This document shows, piece by piece, positions 1 through 10,556 of a DNA stretch of 64,000 nucleotides. This stretch comes from Dermacentor variabilis. Its lineage: Eukaryota > Arthropoda > Arachnida > Ixodida > Ixodidae. The stretch lies in NCBI RefSeq assembly GCF_050947875.1, contig NC_134568.1:209963845-210027844 (forward strand). The letters run 5' to 3'. Numbering within the stretch: the stretch's first letter is position 1; every line of letters starts with the position of its first letter. The notes under the pieces were generated by a model. The model did not search any database. It was not told the DNA's origin and worked only from the letters and a program-made list of their open reading frames with translations. The position numbers were made by a program, and so were the translations under genes.

Positions 1-346
1 CGTTCTCGCAACTTTTCGTCTCCTGTTTGGGCAAGCAATCACCACAGAACAGTGCTGGACCCACAACCATAGAACGGCGAGCACAATGCCACCTTCCCCC
101 AAGATACACCAAGCTTTACAAAAAAAAAAAAAAAAAAACCCGCTACTGCTTTCCCATCGCTGTCGTGCGTCCTTCCCCCCCCTGAACACTAAAGACAGCC
201 ATTTCTTGAAAGCGTTAAGGCGTGGTTACTAAAATCAGCTAATCATCAACTACAACTTCGCGATAATAAAAAAAGAAAGGTATGAAAAAAAAATACCAAC
301 GTAAAAATGCCATGGAAACCCGAGTGATCATGAGGCTTTCGTTACT
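1..346. other. No gene; poly(A) tract
   Basis: The region lies downstream of the RNase H stop of the gypsy element. It holds an 18-19 base A tract at about 120-138 and A-rich sequence near 270-290. No LTR boundary or polypurine tract could be recognised. Confidence 0.5.
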
Positions 347-860
347 CTAGGGGCAACGACTCAGACCGTCGGCATTGCCATTACGCTTACCCTTCTTGTA
401 GCGAATATCGAAGGTGTACTCTTGAAGAGCCAAACTCCAGCGCAAAAGATGACCGTTTTTCGTAGACATGGACTGCAGCCATGTGAGGGGACAGTGGTCA
501 GTCTCTATGGTGAACCTTGAACCAGCGATATAGCAAGCTAGCTTGCACACTGCCCATACTATGCAGGCGCGTTCCTTTTCTGATGCACCTGTATGCTTCC
601 TCACGACCTGAAAGCATTCTACTGGCGTACAGTATAGGGTGTTTGTTCTCGTCATCTCTCCTTTGACAAAGCACCACCCCCATACCCCTGTCGCTGGCAT
701 CACACTGAAGAATGAATGGCTTAGAGTAGTAGTATGCATTCAACACTGGCTGACTCGTTAGTGCTTTCTTCAGCATACTGAAAGCCTTTTCTTTTGCGTC
801 ATCCCACTTTACCGTCTGTGGTTCTGTTTTTCTGAGAGCATCTGTTAAAGAACTTGCAAT
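347..860 (-). pseudogene. RNase H domain, frameshifted
   Basis: Two frames together cover RNase H. The first (776 down to about 600) contains LKKALTSQPVLNAYYYSKPF and LQCDASDRGMGVVLCQRRDD, with the first catalytic Asp. A frameshift near 600 leads to the second, which contains SEKERACIVWAV, FTIETDHCPLTWLQSMSTKN and the closing LQEYTFDIRYKKGKRNGNAD-GLSR. The GLSR ending and stop near 347 mark the end of the polyprotein. No integrase follows in the remaining 346 bases. Confidence 0.8.
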
Positions 861-884
861 CTCGGAATAATGCGGGATATATCT

Positions 885-1433
885 CTAGTAATACCCTGCC
901 AAACCAAGGAATGCCCTGACGTCCGGCTTGGTGCGTGCTCGTGGGAAGTTGTCTATTGCGGTCAGTTTAACCTCGAAAGGCCGAAGATGGTCTTGCCCTA
1001 TTATGTGACCTAGATAAGCTACCTCCACGCGCCCTAATTGGCACTTGGGAGCCTTTTCAGCCTCTCGTAGATGACACAACACGGTTTGCAGGTATTGCAT
1101 ATGGTCCGCCCATGATGAAATAAAGATTATGTATGGAAGTGCAAAGTCCTCCATTCCCCCTAGCACATGGCCCATAAGGCTAGAGAAGCAATAGGGAGCA
1201 TTCTTCAATCCAAAGCTCAGGACTTTTGGCCGAAAGGTTCCTATCGGGGAAATAAACGGCGCAAGCCTGCTTGCCTTCTCGGTCAATGGAACCTGCCAGT
1301 ACCCTCTGACTGAATTGAACGTGGAGATGAAATTAGCACTGCTAACTCTCTGAAGCCTTTCCTCGATATGCAATATTGGGTAGGTCTGGTCTTTGTGATT
1401 AAGTTGAGCCTGCGGTAGTCGATACATGGTCAC
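885..1433 (-). pseudogene. RT core, catalytic box lost
   Basis: The 182-codon frame carries recognisable RT blocks: ISTFNSVRGYWQVPLTEKAS (palm), PKVLSFGLKNAPYCFSSLM, AYLGHIIGQ and VRAFLGLAGYY (connection to RNase H). The segment that should hold the two catalytic aspartates, between ALPY and IFISSW near 1124-1140, is shortened and contains no Asp-Asp pair, so this copy cannot encode an active polymerase. It is frameshifted relative to the upstream frame at about 1432. Confidence 0.8.
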
Positions 1434-2374
1434 AGCTCCTTTCCTGGGACCTCAACCAAAATAAGAGGCGAGATATAATCACTCTCTCCAGGTTCGATCA
1501 CATCTAGCTCTAACATCTTGTTTATTTCAGCAGCCATGACTTGACATTGATGAGGTGAAACGCAATAAGCTTTCGAACGAACAGGGTCCGATGAGGTTAA
1601 CTCTATATCAGGAACGATCGCAGTGGTCTTGCCAGGTGTGTCTGAAACTATGTCTTTAAATTCAAACACGAGCTCCCTCAGTTCGGCCCTTTGATTGGGT
1701 TTCAACTCCACCTGCTCAACTAGCTTGTCCATGGTCTCGTGAATGTCTTTTGCCACCGTTACTGATGTTAACTCTGGAAAGTTGACAGGCATCTCCTCAG
1801 GTTGGTTAAGGGACATGTTCACAATGGCCTCCCTCTGCCGGTAGGGTTTAAGTAGATTGCTGTGGTACATTTGTGATGTCTTTAGTTTTCCCGGTACCGT
1901 GATTACGTAGTTTGTTTCAGATAATTTCTGAATTATGTCAGCTGGTCCTTCCCATTGAACCTGTAGTTTGTTTTTCAATGAGGGTTTCAGGATCATTACC
2001 TTTTCCCCAACTTCAAAGCGTCGCGTCTGACCCGTCCTGTCATAGTAATGCTTAGCATTGCTTTGGGCCTTGCACATTTCCAGCTCAGGAATCATTCTGG
2101 CAGGGCTTACATTCAATAACTTTCTCCTGCATTCTGCCTCTCGAGACATTTCAGGCTCTGGGGCTTTCCTGACCTCTTCATCAGCTAGTACACTTTCCGC
2201 AATATCCCCTATAGGGCTGTCCTGTTTGGTGCTGGTTGACGAATCCTCCGTGAAACCTGTTTCCTCCATCACTGGACATTTGTACACTGCCTTTGCCGCG
2301 AGCTCTCTTGCCTTGGAACAAGTTAGGGCTTGCACTATTCTTTCACTAAACCTGATTCCCCTGCGTCGCAGCAA
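1430..2374 (-). pseudogene. Integrase C-terminal module joined to RT N-terminus
   Basis: In one 314-codon frame, residues 101-180 look like an integrase tail: a YYDR motif, then FEVGEKVMILKPS, VQWEGPADIIQKLSETNYVI and a closing NLLKPYRQRE. Residues about 220-314 are the start of RT (LRELVFEFKDIVSDTPGKT, SDPVRSKAYCVSPHQ, VIEPGESDYISPLILVEVPG). Because both lie in one frame, the integrase-before-RT order is seen directly and is not an assembly of fragments. Residues 1-100 hold a protease-proximal leader and a short acidic stretch; no zinc-binding HHCC or DDE core is present, so the core is deleted. Confidence 0.75.
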
Positions 2375-2377
2375 ATA

Positions 2378-3229
2378 TTAAGATTTTTTAGAAAACAAAT
2401 ATGGATACTGTAGCGGGAGATGTGCCAAGACGGCGGCTTCAGTGTCCAGTACTCCATAAGGGCCTTCGATACGAATCTTGGCCACAGGGAGACAAACACT
2501 GGAGGCCTCTACTGCTTGCCTTATCCAAGCGGATTCTCCCGTGAACTGGCCTTCATCTATGTAAGATGGATGCACCACGTCCATTGTGGCTGCCGAGTCA
2601 TGAAGCACCCGACATGGTTTGCCGTTTACCATGAGGTCTCGAATGTAAGGTTCTACCAATTTCAGATTTTCCTCGTTACTAGTTAGTGACATCAACACTA
2701 GTTTGGGATTTTTGAATACCACGGAGATATGCCCCGTTTGCTGGCAGTTGTAGCAAACTACTGGTTTCTTTGCCTCGAGAGCTTTATTCTTTTGCCTTTC
2801 TGCCCTCTGTTCGGGTGACTCCTCCTTTTTCTTGCTGTTCTTGTCACTAATTTTCACCGAATCTGTCCTTTCCTTTGATTTATACTGACTTGACTTTGAC
2901 CATCGCTTCGGCTTGTCGGGTCTGTATTTATTCATCTCCTTCTTAGGAGTTTTGTTGCCTTCGAACGCACAGCGAATTACATACTCCTCAGCGAGATTGG
3001 CCGCTCTCGTGATAGTGTCCATCCCTGGCCTATCCTGAACCCAATAATTGGTGTTTTCTGGCAACCGGCGGTAGAACTGTTCTAAAGTAACGTACTGCAT
3101 TATCTTTTCGGCGTCGCCGAGTGCAACATCTTCTCTGAGCCATTCTTTCAGGTTTACCTCCAAGGTGTATGCGAAATTGGAGTATGACTTACTTTTGGCC
3201 TTCTCGACCTCTCGAATTTTCGCCTGCAT
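2378..3229 (-). pseudogene. gag C-terminus, zinc knuckle and protease (defective)
   Basis: This 283-codon frame continues gag, then gives a lysine-rich linker (residues 95-155), a CCHC-type zinc knuckle at residues 159-172 and a retropepsin-like region from about residue 200. The knuckle reads C-x2-C-x4-H, but the fourth ligand is not cysteine. The protease active-site triplet at residue 211 reads Asp-Ser-Ala where a functional site needs Gly as the third residue. Both changes suggest loss of function. The frame ends at a stop just before the integrase-tail frame. Confidence 0.72.
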
Positions 3230-4022
3230 GCTTCTGCTGCTAACCTATACTTTTTAAGCAGACTCGCTTTGACTTCATTGGAGTCCTCTGCTTCTTCTTT
3301 CCCCATCCGGGCAATGATATCAGCTACATCATGTGGCAGCAACGTGAGCAAGCGTTGCGGCCACGTGTTTTTTGCGAATTTCGCCTTCTCACATGTGCGC
3401 TCAAACTGCATCAGAAAAAGACCTATGTCCCCTCCTACTGCGTAGGGTGCCATCAAGTCTGTCATTCTGCGCTCGCTTTCTTGTGCCTCTGTGCTAGGTC
3501 TTCCAGTATTTTGAGCCTTCAGAAACTCAATATCTAGGCGCCTCATTTCGAGGCTGCAGCCCGCTCTTCTTTGTCTTCTAGGCACTTGCGCTCTTCCTTT
3601 TCTTCTAAGCGCTTACGCTCTTCTTCCTTATCTGCTATGATCTCTAGGCATTCCTTCAGTTCATCCTGCTCGCTTTCACGTGCCTCTTTGCTAGGTCTTT
3701 CAATATTTTGAGCTTTCAGGAGCTCAATCTCTGGGCACTTCATTTCGAGTGTGTTGCATGCAACACGGTTGCGCTCTTCTTTTTCTTCTATGCACTTACG
3801 CTCTTCCTTTTCTTCTAGGCGCTTACGCTTTTCTTTTTCTTCTACGTGCTTACGCTCTTCCTCCTTATCCATGATGTTCTCTAGGTATTCCTTCAGTTCA
3901 TTGTCATCTGCCCCGGTCGCTTCGATCACCTCTATGATCTCCAGCTTTCTCTTTGATTCGGCAATTTGGCGGCCCAACTCTCTGGTCAAGCTCAACAATT
4001 CCCACTTCTTTAGCGCCTTCAA
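3154..4022 (-). pseudogene. gag region of the first gypsy element
   Basis: Two overlapping frames make up gag. The upstream one (4022-3543) is extremely rich in Glu, Lys and Arg, with repeated KEERK-type heptads that predict a long coiled coil. The second (3585-3154) holds a compact helical domain (around residues 52-117, including FLMQFERTCEKAKFAKNTWP and LLTLLPHDVADIIARM) typical of the structural gag domain of Ty3/gypsy elements. Short stretches of the first frame are repeated (the KEERKRLEEK block, and a motif with LLKAQNIERPSKEARESEQ that recurs with changes in the second frame), so an internal duplication is likely. A further frameshift near 3225 leads into the nucleocapsid frame. Confidence 0.7.
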
Positions 4023-4800
4023 GTTCAGTGCTGCTAACTCTTCACTCTATGACAACCTCAACGTACTCAAAACTTCCATCAACGGTTAAAGAAAAATCAC
4101 TGCTCTGTACTTCTAAAAAAAAATACATAAAGCCAAGTGATATCTTAGTGAAGAAAAGTCGTGCACTCACCATATGCAGTCATGAATCCTGACACCTTCC
4201 TTCCGAACGTTGTCACCAGGACGAAGAGGAGACGATCTCTTAGATGTCGTCCAAAGTTGGGGTCTCCAGGGTAGCGAATCCCACTTACTGCCAACCAGTT
4301 GTGTTCTCCAGGGTAGCGAACCCCACCGCTGCCGACAGTTGTTGCGACGCCTGGTTCTTCAACCTCGACCGGCGTTACTATTGGGTAGCGTGGACTTGTC
4401 GGCAGGCTGCGGGTGTCTGGTAGACCATGGCGATCAGGCAGGGCCGAGACGACTTCTAGTGCGACACTTGCACGGTTTATTCAATGGTTGGTGAAAGGTA
4501 AGAAGAAGAGAATGAAGTGAAAAAGTACATTGCGGGGCCCTTTAAATATGTCCACCAAAATTGTAGGCAGGATCTTGCTCACGTCAACGTCACGTGACAT
4601 GCACCGAGTCCCACGGTGCTTGGCGGCGGCACCCACTTTCCCAGGACGATGTTTTCCTGCGTTTGCCTTCGTTGGTGGCAATCCGCGGGTCCCGGGGATT
4701 GTAGGCAGCTGAGCTCTTCTCTTTCGCGAGTCATTGGTTTGCAGAAAGGCCGTCTGGTTGTGGATGGGCGATTGATCCATTCTCCCAGTTGACGTCTTCA
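4023..4800 (-). other. Probable leader / 5' LTR side of the first gypsy element
   Basis: This region lies upstream of gag on the minus strand and should contain the primer-binding site and 5' LTR. No clear LTR pair was found, because the downstream LTR would fall in or beyond the first 346 bases of the window. A short direct duplication is visible: a 22-26-base motif containing CTCCAGGGTAGCGAA at about 4262 and again at about 4307. Boundaries are not determined. Confidence 0.35.
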
Positions 4801-4850
4801 CGAGCGTGCCTCCGCTGGCGGCAGCCTGCAGGTCCTGGGTTTGCGAAAGG

Positions 4851-5073
4851 GTTTTCACGCACACAGACAAAGGGGCCTGTGAACACTGTGGAGTGTCTGC
4901 CAGACCGGCATCCACTCAAGACAGCCATAGCAAATCAGGAATCCACTCTTCGTTTCGCTTAGGCATGCACACGCACGAAGGGGCCTGTAAGTACTGCGGG
5001 GCGCCTGCCAGACTGGTAACCACTCCAGACTACAACAGCAAATTAGGAATGCACTTGTCGTTTCGATGAGGCA
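4851..5073. repeat. Two-copy tandem repeat, unit about 110 bp
   Basis: The segment 4851-4965 is repeated with changes at about 4968-5073. Shared blocks include GGGGCCTGT, the CTGCCAGAC block, a CACTC-AGAC--CA block, AGCAAAT-AGGAAT and TCGTTTCG, and each unit ends with AGGCATG. The repeat abuts the 5'-truncated LINE on its right and may be part of an LTR or a local satellite. Confidence 0.65.
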
Positions 5074-5127
5074 TGGCGGTAGAGCATACTTTTTGCCCGC
5101 GTTGTTGCACTCCAACCCTAACATAAC

Positions 5128-6310
5128 CAAGGGAACAGGCTGGCTTCAGGAAGGGATACTCTACAATGGATCACATCTGTGTAATTAATCAGGTTATCGA
5201 GAAATCCGCAGAGTACAATAAGCCTCTCCAAATGGATTTCATAGATTATGAAAAAGTATTTTATGCAGTAGAGATATCGGCAGTCATAGAGGCATTGCGT
5301 AATCGGGGAGTACAGAATGCTTACATGAATACCCTGGAAAAGTATCTACAGAGATTCCACAGCCACCTTAATTCTACACAAGCAAAGTAGGAAGCTACAT
5401 ATAAAGAAAGGGGTCAAACAAGGAGACACAATCTCTCCAATGCTATTCACTGCGTGCTTGGAAGAAGTATTCAAGCTATTAAAGCTGGGAAGGTTTAGGA
5501 GTAAGGATCGACGGCAAATACCTCAGCAACCTTCGGTTTGCCTATGACATTGTCCTATTCAGCAACACTGCGGACGAGTTACAACAAATGACTGAGGACC
5601 TTAACAGGGAGAGTATAAGAGTGGGGTTGAAGATTAATATGCAGAAAACAAAGGTAATGATAAATAACCAGGCAAGGGAACAGGAGTTCAAGATTGCAAG
5701 TCAGCCTCTAGAGTCTGTGAAGGAGTATGTTTACCTAGGTCAACTAATCGCAGGGAACCCTGACCATGCGAAGGAAATTCGCAGAAGAATAAAAATGGGT
5801 TGGATCGCATACGGCAGACATCGTGAGCTCCTGACTGGGAGCTTACCGTTATCATTGAAAAGGAAAGTATACACTCAGTGCATTTTACCGGTGCTGACAT
5901 ATGGGGCAGAGACTTGGAGATTGACAAAGAAGTTTGAGAACACGTTAAGGGCCGCGCAAAGAGCAATGGAACGAAGAATGCTAGGCATAACTTTAAGAGA
6001 CAGAAAGAGAGTGGTTTGGATTAGAGAGCAAACGGGTATAGATGATATTGTAATAGACATTAAGAGGAAAAAATGGCGCTTGGCAGGTCATGTAATGCGT
6101 AGGTTAGATAACCAGTGGACCATTAGGGTGACAGAATGGGTACCAAGAGAAGGGAAGTGCAGTAGAGGATGGCAGAAGACTAGGTGGTGCGACAAAATTA
6201 GGAAATTTACGGGTGCTAGCTGGAATCAGTTGGCGCAGGACAGGGGTAATTGGAGGTCGCAGGGAGAGGCCTTCGTCCTACAGTGGACATAAAATACGCT
6301 GATGATGACA
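5128..6310 (+). mobile_element. 5'-truncated RTE-type LINE
   Basis: The element starts inside RT (QAGFRKGYSTMDHICVIN, then MDFIDYEKVF), continues with a GVKQGDTISP-MLFTACLEE block near 5410-5470 in a shifted frame, and from 5588 to 6292 has an open 234-codon frame with the thumb and C-terminal part (KINMQKTKVMINNQAREQEF, EYVYLGQLI, VLTYGAETWRLTKK, RLAGHVMRR, FVLQWT stop). The FADD catalytic box reads Phe-Ala-Tyr-Asp at 5537-5548, so the first catalytic Asp is lost. The sequence ends soon after the stop with GCTGATGATGACA. A related tail with a long (GAT) repeat lies at 26.1-26.4 kb. Confidence 0.85.
5588..6292 (+). pseudogene. RTE LINE ORF2, C-terminal part
   Basis: This is the longest open frame of the LINE (234 codons). 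It holds the part of RT after the catalytic box and the C-terminal region common to RTE-clade elements, including KEYVYLGQLI and GAETWRLTKKFENTLRAAQR-AMERRMLG. The endonuclease and finger domains are absent, as expected for 5' truncation during target-primed integration. The copy is not functional. Confidence 0.8.
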
Positions 6311-6651
6311 GTGCCAGCAAGCAACAACCACTCAGTTGCTTAAAAGTGCATTTGGCTATAATTTGTGTAATGAATATCTTTTAAATAGTCTTTTGCACCT
6401 GCCTTTAGTTATTCAGGCTTAGGCATTTAGGGGCTCCAGGAATAGTAGATTTTGAATTTTGTGGATCATTTCTTTTTAAGACAAGCTTCTGATAAGACTA
6501 ATAGATTTTTGCTGTCTCTGAGTTCATGTTAATCAAAGTCTGTTCTAGTTAAAAAGTTAACCAATTTATCAGTTCACCACATCTCACCCATTCTTTGACA
6601 TCATCCAACACTGTCACTGACTATGACATACTCTGTATATTACATTACATC

Positions 6652-6864
6652 AGCTATTACGCTGTGGATTTTTTGCTGTTCTTGATGCTTAAGTAAAATG
6701 CGCATCTATTACACAAGTAACTATATAACTAAAGCTGTCCTAGCATACTTGTCCATTGAGCTGCATGTGTTTTATACTTGTTCCCCATGGAATGCTATTG
6801 CACTGTGGATTCCTTGCTACAATTGATGCTTGAGTAAAGATTAGACATTGTGCACAAGTGAGCA
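6652..6864. repeat. Diverged direct duplication, unit about 72 bp
   Basis: The segments 6652-6724 and 6792-6864 align (shared GCTATT-C-CTGTGGATT, TTGCT, TTGATGCTT-AGTAAA and ACACAAGT blocks), spaced about 140 bases apart. The remaining part of 6311-7056 is AT-rich intronic sequence with nothing else recognised. Confidence 0.6.
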
Positions 6865-7056
6865 TGTGAGGTTTAAGTGGTGTGGCAATGAAGTTGGAGC
6901 AAACTTGCAGGTGAAACTGTAGAGATGGCTTAGGTCTTGTCATTGTGTTTAACATCCTTTCACCATATGTTCAGCTCTAGTAAAGGCTTTTGACAATGCC
7001 AGTTTGTGCTAGCTTATTTGTGACCGCACTTTCTATGCTTTCATTTTCTTGTGCAG

Positions 7057-7213
7057 GAAGTGGCAACAGACAGTGTTCTCTGTGGGATAGTGATAGCCCT
7101 GGGCAGACAGTACCCCCTTGAGACAATGGAGCTGGTCCAAGCCAGATTTCAGCCGGGCTCCCTGCCACACCCGCTTGTTTTGGAGACCCTCGCAGGACTG
7201 GCCCTTGCCAACC
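7057..7213 (+). CDS. MROH1: MROH1 exon A (first exon in window)
   Basis: The exon follows a pyrimidine-rich acceptor (tttcttgtgcag ending at 7056), opens in phase 0 with GAA and ends after one base of a codon at the donor gtcagt (7214). It encodes about 52 residues, including VATDSVLCGIVIALGRQYP and PHPLVLETLAGLALAN, which form helical HEAT-type pairs (GxxxALGxQxP followed by LPHPxxLxTLAxLAxAN) as in MROH1. The frame runs on past the donor only into intron sequence, and translating it further gives unrelated residues. A GTG at 7051 is not a start; it lies in the acceptor. The previous exon is not in the window. Confidence 0.88.
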
Positions 7214-8488
7214 GTCAGTGTCATTATGAAAAAAACACTCTTCTTTGGCTCTCTGCATTGTATTTGAAATGAGAATAGGTTTTCTCCCACATTACTGTTA
7301 CACTGTTGGGGAAGCTTAGACTCTTAAGATTGGGAGCAAGTGGGCTGGCTTTAATTGTTTGCTTTCCAGTGATTCCTGTAATTGTCATAATTTTTATAAA
7401 GAAGGAATATCCAACATGGCGAAAAACCAACCAAAAGGAACCTTGGAAATCTCAATGCCAACAACTCTATTGTACACTGGGTTAGTGCTGTAGGTAAAAA
7501 ATTTGGAGGATGGTTAAACTTTCCCTGACTGCTTCTCACGCGTCCCGCCAATTGCAGCATATGCAACCATAATGTTTACTGGGAAACACTGGCGGTGAAT
7601 GCTATGCGTGAAGGTGAGCTTTCTGGTAAAAGTGCAGCCTCTTGCATGGGCCAATCCCGGAGGTAGTGCACAGGTGCTCATAAAAAATTTCATAATTTTC
7701 AGGTTCCTCTTATTGTATTGCACTTTTAATATTTCAGTCTAAGAAGATTTCACATAAAAGGCATGCGCTGTCATTTTGTTTCATGACAATTGTTTGTGGG
7801 ATTTCATTCTCAAAATTCCATGGAATAACTGTCAAGATTGTAAGACAAGGTATGAGCAACTTTAGTGATAGAATGATGTGGCAATATAACTCGCATACAG
7901 TATACCACATGTCATATAACAAGGCGTGGCATATACATATACCAAAAATACTGAAATTTTTGCTCACGAAGACGCAGGCATCGGATTCTTGTGACATGGG
8001 GACTTTAACGCTTTCGCATTAACATGATTCTTCACGAAGTCTCTAGTGTTCATGCACTGTATCATGGCCAAATTAGGCCTCTGGGCCACATCTGATGTAG
8101 CCTGCCACCCAAGGCTTGTTGCACACATCATAGGTGGCACATAAATAATCTTGGAATATTTTGTCTAGATACTGACAGTTTATTTGGCTGTTTATACTTC
8201 ATTGTTTCTAGCATGTGTTTAGAAAGTTGTAATATTCAATGCTTACTTGTGTGCCAAGTCAAAGTTGCCCTTTCAGAACAAAGTTCTCAGCCAAATACAA
8301 GTAATAAACCATTTTTACAACATAACTTAAATTGGAAAAGCACTAACAAAAATCTTGTGATAAAGCATTTCCTGAAAAATAAACAAAACTTGCTAGTTAA
8401 ATGGTTTCTGTGCTGTAGTTGATTGAGACAATAAAATAACAGCTTTGTGTTGGGGTGTGGCAGCATCAATTCATTGTTTTTGTCTCCA
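7214..8488 (+). other. MROH1 intron, unannotated part
   Basis: Intron sequence between exon A and the TTAA-flanked element. No coding similarity, terminal repeats or RNA structure was recognised. Confidence 0.5.
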
Positions 8489-8492
8489 TTAA

Positions 8493-9289
8493 AGGGACAC
8501 TAAAGGCAAATACTGAGTCGACATGGACTGTTTAAATACCATTCCAGAAACATCGCAACACTTGTTTCGTGCCAAGAAAAGACTTAGTCTATGAGAAAAT
8601 TGCATCTGAAGGGCCCGAATACCTTTTTCAAAATTCAAATCTCCTGCTACACAACAGAGGGAGTGGTGACATTGCATACGCCACCCCACCCTTTGCTGCC
8701 CTCCGTGAGCAAAACGGCGCCCAATAGATGGTAGTGGCGAGCCAAGACAATTGGATTCGCCGCAGCAGCTGCTTTTTGGTTGAGTGGCGTGGACCATTCG
8801 GGCATCCCGCAACATCACATGGAAGTTGAATTCTCTGCTACTTGCAGTTTGTGCGAGTTTCGCGAGCCGGAAAAACCAGCGCAGCACGCGATAACGAAAC
8901 TACTGAAACGCGAAAGCATGGGCAGCACGGAGTTGAATGAAAACGAAACTTTTCGACTGCCTGCGTCATTGTCAAGGGTAATTTTAATGAGTTCCTTTTT
9001 ATAAAAATGAAATTGAACTGGATGAGTAGCATTTTATTTTGTCGTATAATAGAAAACAAGGATGTTTTCTGCAACGAGTGGTTGAGTACTAGTGACAGAT
9101 TTAACTGTGGAGTGCTTTCATCATCGGGCAAGTACTTGGAATGTCCCGGGGGAGTCTCTAATCATGCCCTGCATTTACCTTAATTTTTCAATTATTAAGG
9201 CTCTGTTCGTGATAATATCGACTCCTTAGAGATTCTCAAGCACTAATCTATCACTTTAGCTTGACTTAATATTTGCCTTTAGTGTCCCT
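8493..9289. mobile_element. TTAA-flanked nonautonomous DNA element, family 1, copy 1
   Basis: The element is bounded by TTAA at 8489-8492 and 9290-9293. Its termini are inverted: AGGGACACTAAAGGCAAATA at the left and the reverse complement TATTTGCCTTTAGTGTCCCT at the right. A TTAA target duplication is shared by the piggyBac and Kolobok superfamilies; the AGGG start fits Kolobok better. A second copy in opposite orientation is at 50035-50697, and the interiors match. No transposase is encoded. Confidence 0.8.
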
Positions 9290-9671
9290 TTAAGTAAAAC
9301 TAGCTACATTAATATGTAGGTAAATGTGGTTCAAGGGCCACTGGAAACTGTTTAAAATTATTTATATCTTTTTTTGCCTAGAAGTGGATGGCACAATAGC
9401 TTGAAGTGATATTTTGTGTAATGCTATTTGCTAACTTGCTAAAAAGCCTTAATTATTTTTACTTCATAAAACCAACAAAGGCATGACTGAAGCCGTATTA
9501 ATTAAGGGGCTTTAGAATGATTTTTAGTTTTGCACTATATTATGATCAAATTCTACATGTAAATTGTGTATTGGTACACTTCTTATTAAGTATTATTCTG
9601 TTGAAAATGTCTTTTTGCACTCTTAGGTAACTCTAAACAGGGGGCTTAAAGGTGTGATGTTTTTTATCCAG

Positions 9672-9770
9672 CATTTGGTATCATGCCCTTCCTGAAAGCC
9701 CTACTTGGCACCATGCTGCCAATGTTGAGCGGAGCTCGCACTGAGCAGCTCAGATGGGCTATGGCATTTG
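9672..9770 (+). CDS. MROH1: MROH1 exon B
   Basis: The acceptor is atccag (to 9671) and the donor gtaaga (from 9771), close to the animal donor consensus. The first two bases complete a proline codon begun at 7213, giving AN-P-FGIMPFLKALLGTMLPML. The exon ends with one base of an alanine codon. The helix FGIMPFLxxLLGTMLPML followed by a charged turn and QLRWAMAF is a single HEAT repeat and matches the MROH1 order directly after exon A. The exon is short (99 bases) and sits 0.4 kb downstream of a TTAA-flanked transposon. Confidence 0.88.
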
Positions 9771-10556
9771 GTAAGAAATGAAATTTGTTCCTTACTGATG
9801 AACATTATTTTATACATTATAGTATGGCACACACATTCTGCAATACAGATGATTTTATCATTGCGTGTATACTGTGTTGATATATAGGTACTGTGTCCTT
9901 TTCATTTGTTTTGATAACTTTAGGAAATTCCTATGGGCATACCCCTGGATTGTTCATGCTAAAATGGTATACTCAGATTGCATGCTATAGTCTATTTTGC
10001 AAAAGAGAGAGAGAGAGAGAGAAGGGATTTTCAATTGCATAATTTGTGTGGTACAAATGAAAGACACTAACATCTGCATGCCAAGCTCTCAAAGATAGAG
10101 AAATTAAGTCTCATGTTGATTAGAGGGGCTAAAAGGCCACCAAGCTGCTGCTTTTTACAACAAATAGCTGTTAAAAATTCATTGCATTTTTAATAGGAGT
10201 TTTCAAATGGCAAATATTTCTAGTCAAATGGAATGCATATATTAAAAAAATATATATGGAAACATGTACTGAATATTTTTCTGCTTTTGAGTGACAACAA
10301 AAATGCAGAGGAAATGTGGCTAAAAAGAAAGACAACTTTCAATACATGCAATGATATTAAAAAGGCTGACTCAACAGCTTTCAAATCAGCAAAAAAGTGA
10401 AGCTTCACCACAGTTTATGTTTGGAAGCAGTCTATTACTGAACTAGTCTGCTTTCAGCACTGAATGGTGTGAAAAAGACTGCATTTTTCATTTTGCACTG
10501 CAGCAGTTCTGAGCAAAGTATACCTTCAGCGTCTAATAATTGCATCATTGCAATTA
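9771..10556 (+). other. MROH1 intron with (GA)n
   Basis: AT-rich intron sequence containing a short (GA)n run near 10005-10022. Nothing else was recognised. Confidence 0.5.

Larger units (their letters stand above)
347..4022 (-). mobile_element. Decayed Ty3/gypsy retrotransposon with integrase tail upstream of RT
   Basis: Read on the minus strand, the order is charged coiled-coil gag region (4022-3543), gag body (3585-3154), zinc knuckle and protease (3229-2378), an integrase C-terminal-like module followed by the start of RT (2374-1430), the rest of RT (1433-885) and RNase H (about 850-347). Every junction is a frameshift or stop. The integrase tail lies before RT, as in Gmr1-type elements (Ty3/gypsy relatives with copia-like domain order), and no integrase zinc finger or DDE core is seen anywhere, so this copy also has an internal deletion. 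RNase H is the last domain, which fits that order. Confidence 0.85.

Noticed and set aside
4481..5130. Several overlapping frames near 4.5-5.1 kb as host genes
   Set aside because: They overlap a tandem repeat and LTR-side sequence on both strands and match no recognised family.
1..7056. An upstream MROH1 exon in this window
   Set aside because: No segment with the expected residues, an acceptor and a phase-0 donor was found; the region is mostly retrotransposon.
7051..7272. A small gene starting at GTG 7051 and running to 7272
   Set aside because: The GTG lies in a splice acceptor, the similarity to MROH1 starts at 7057 and stops at the GT donor at 7214, and the frame after that is intronic.
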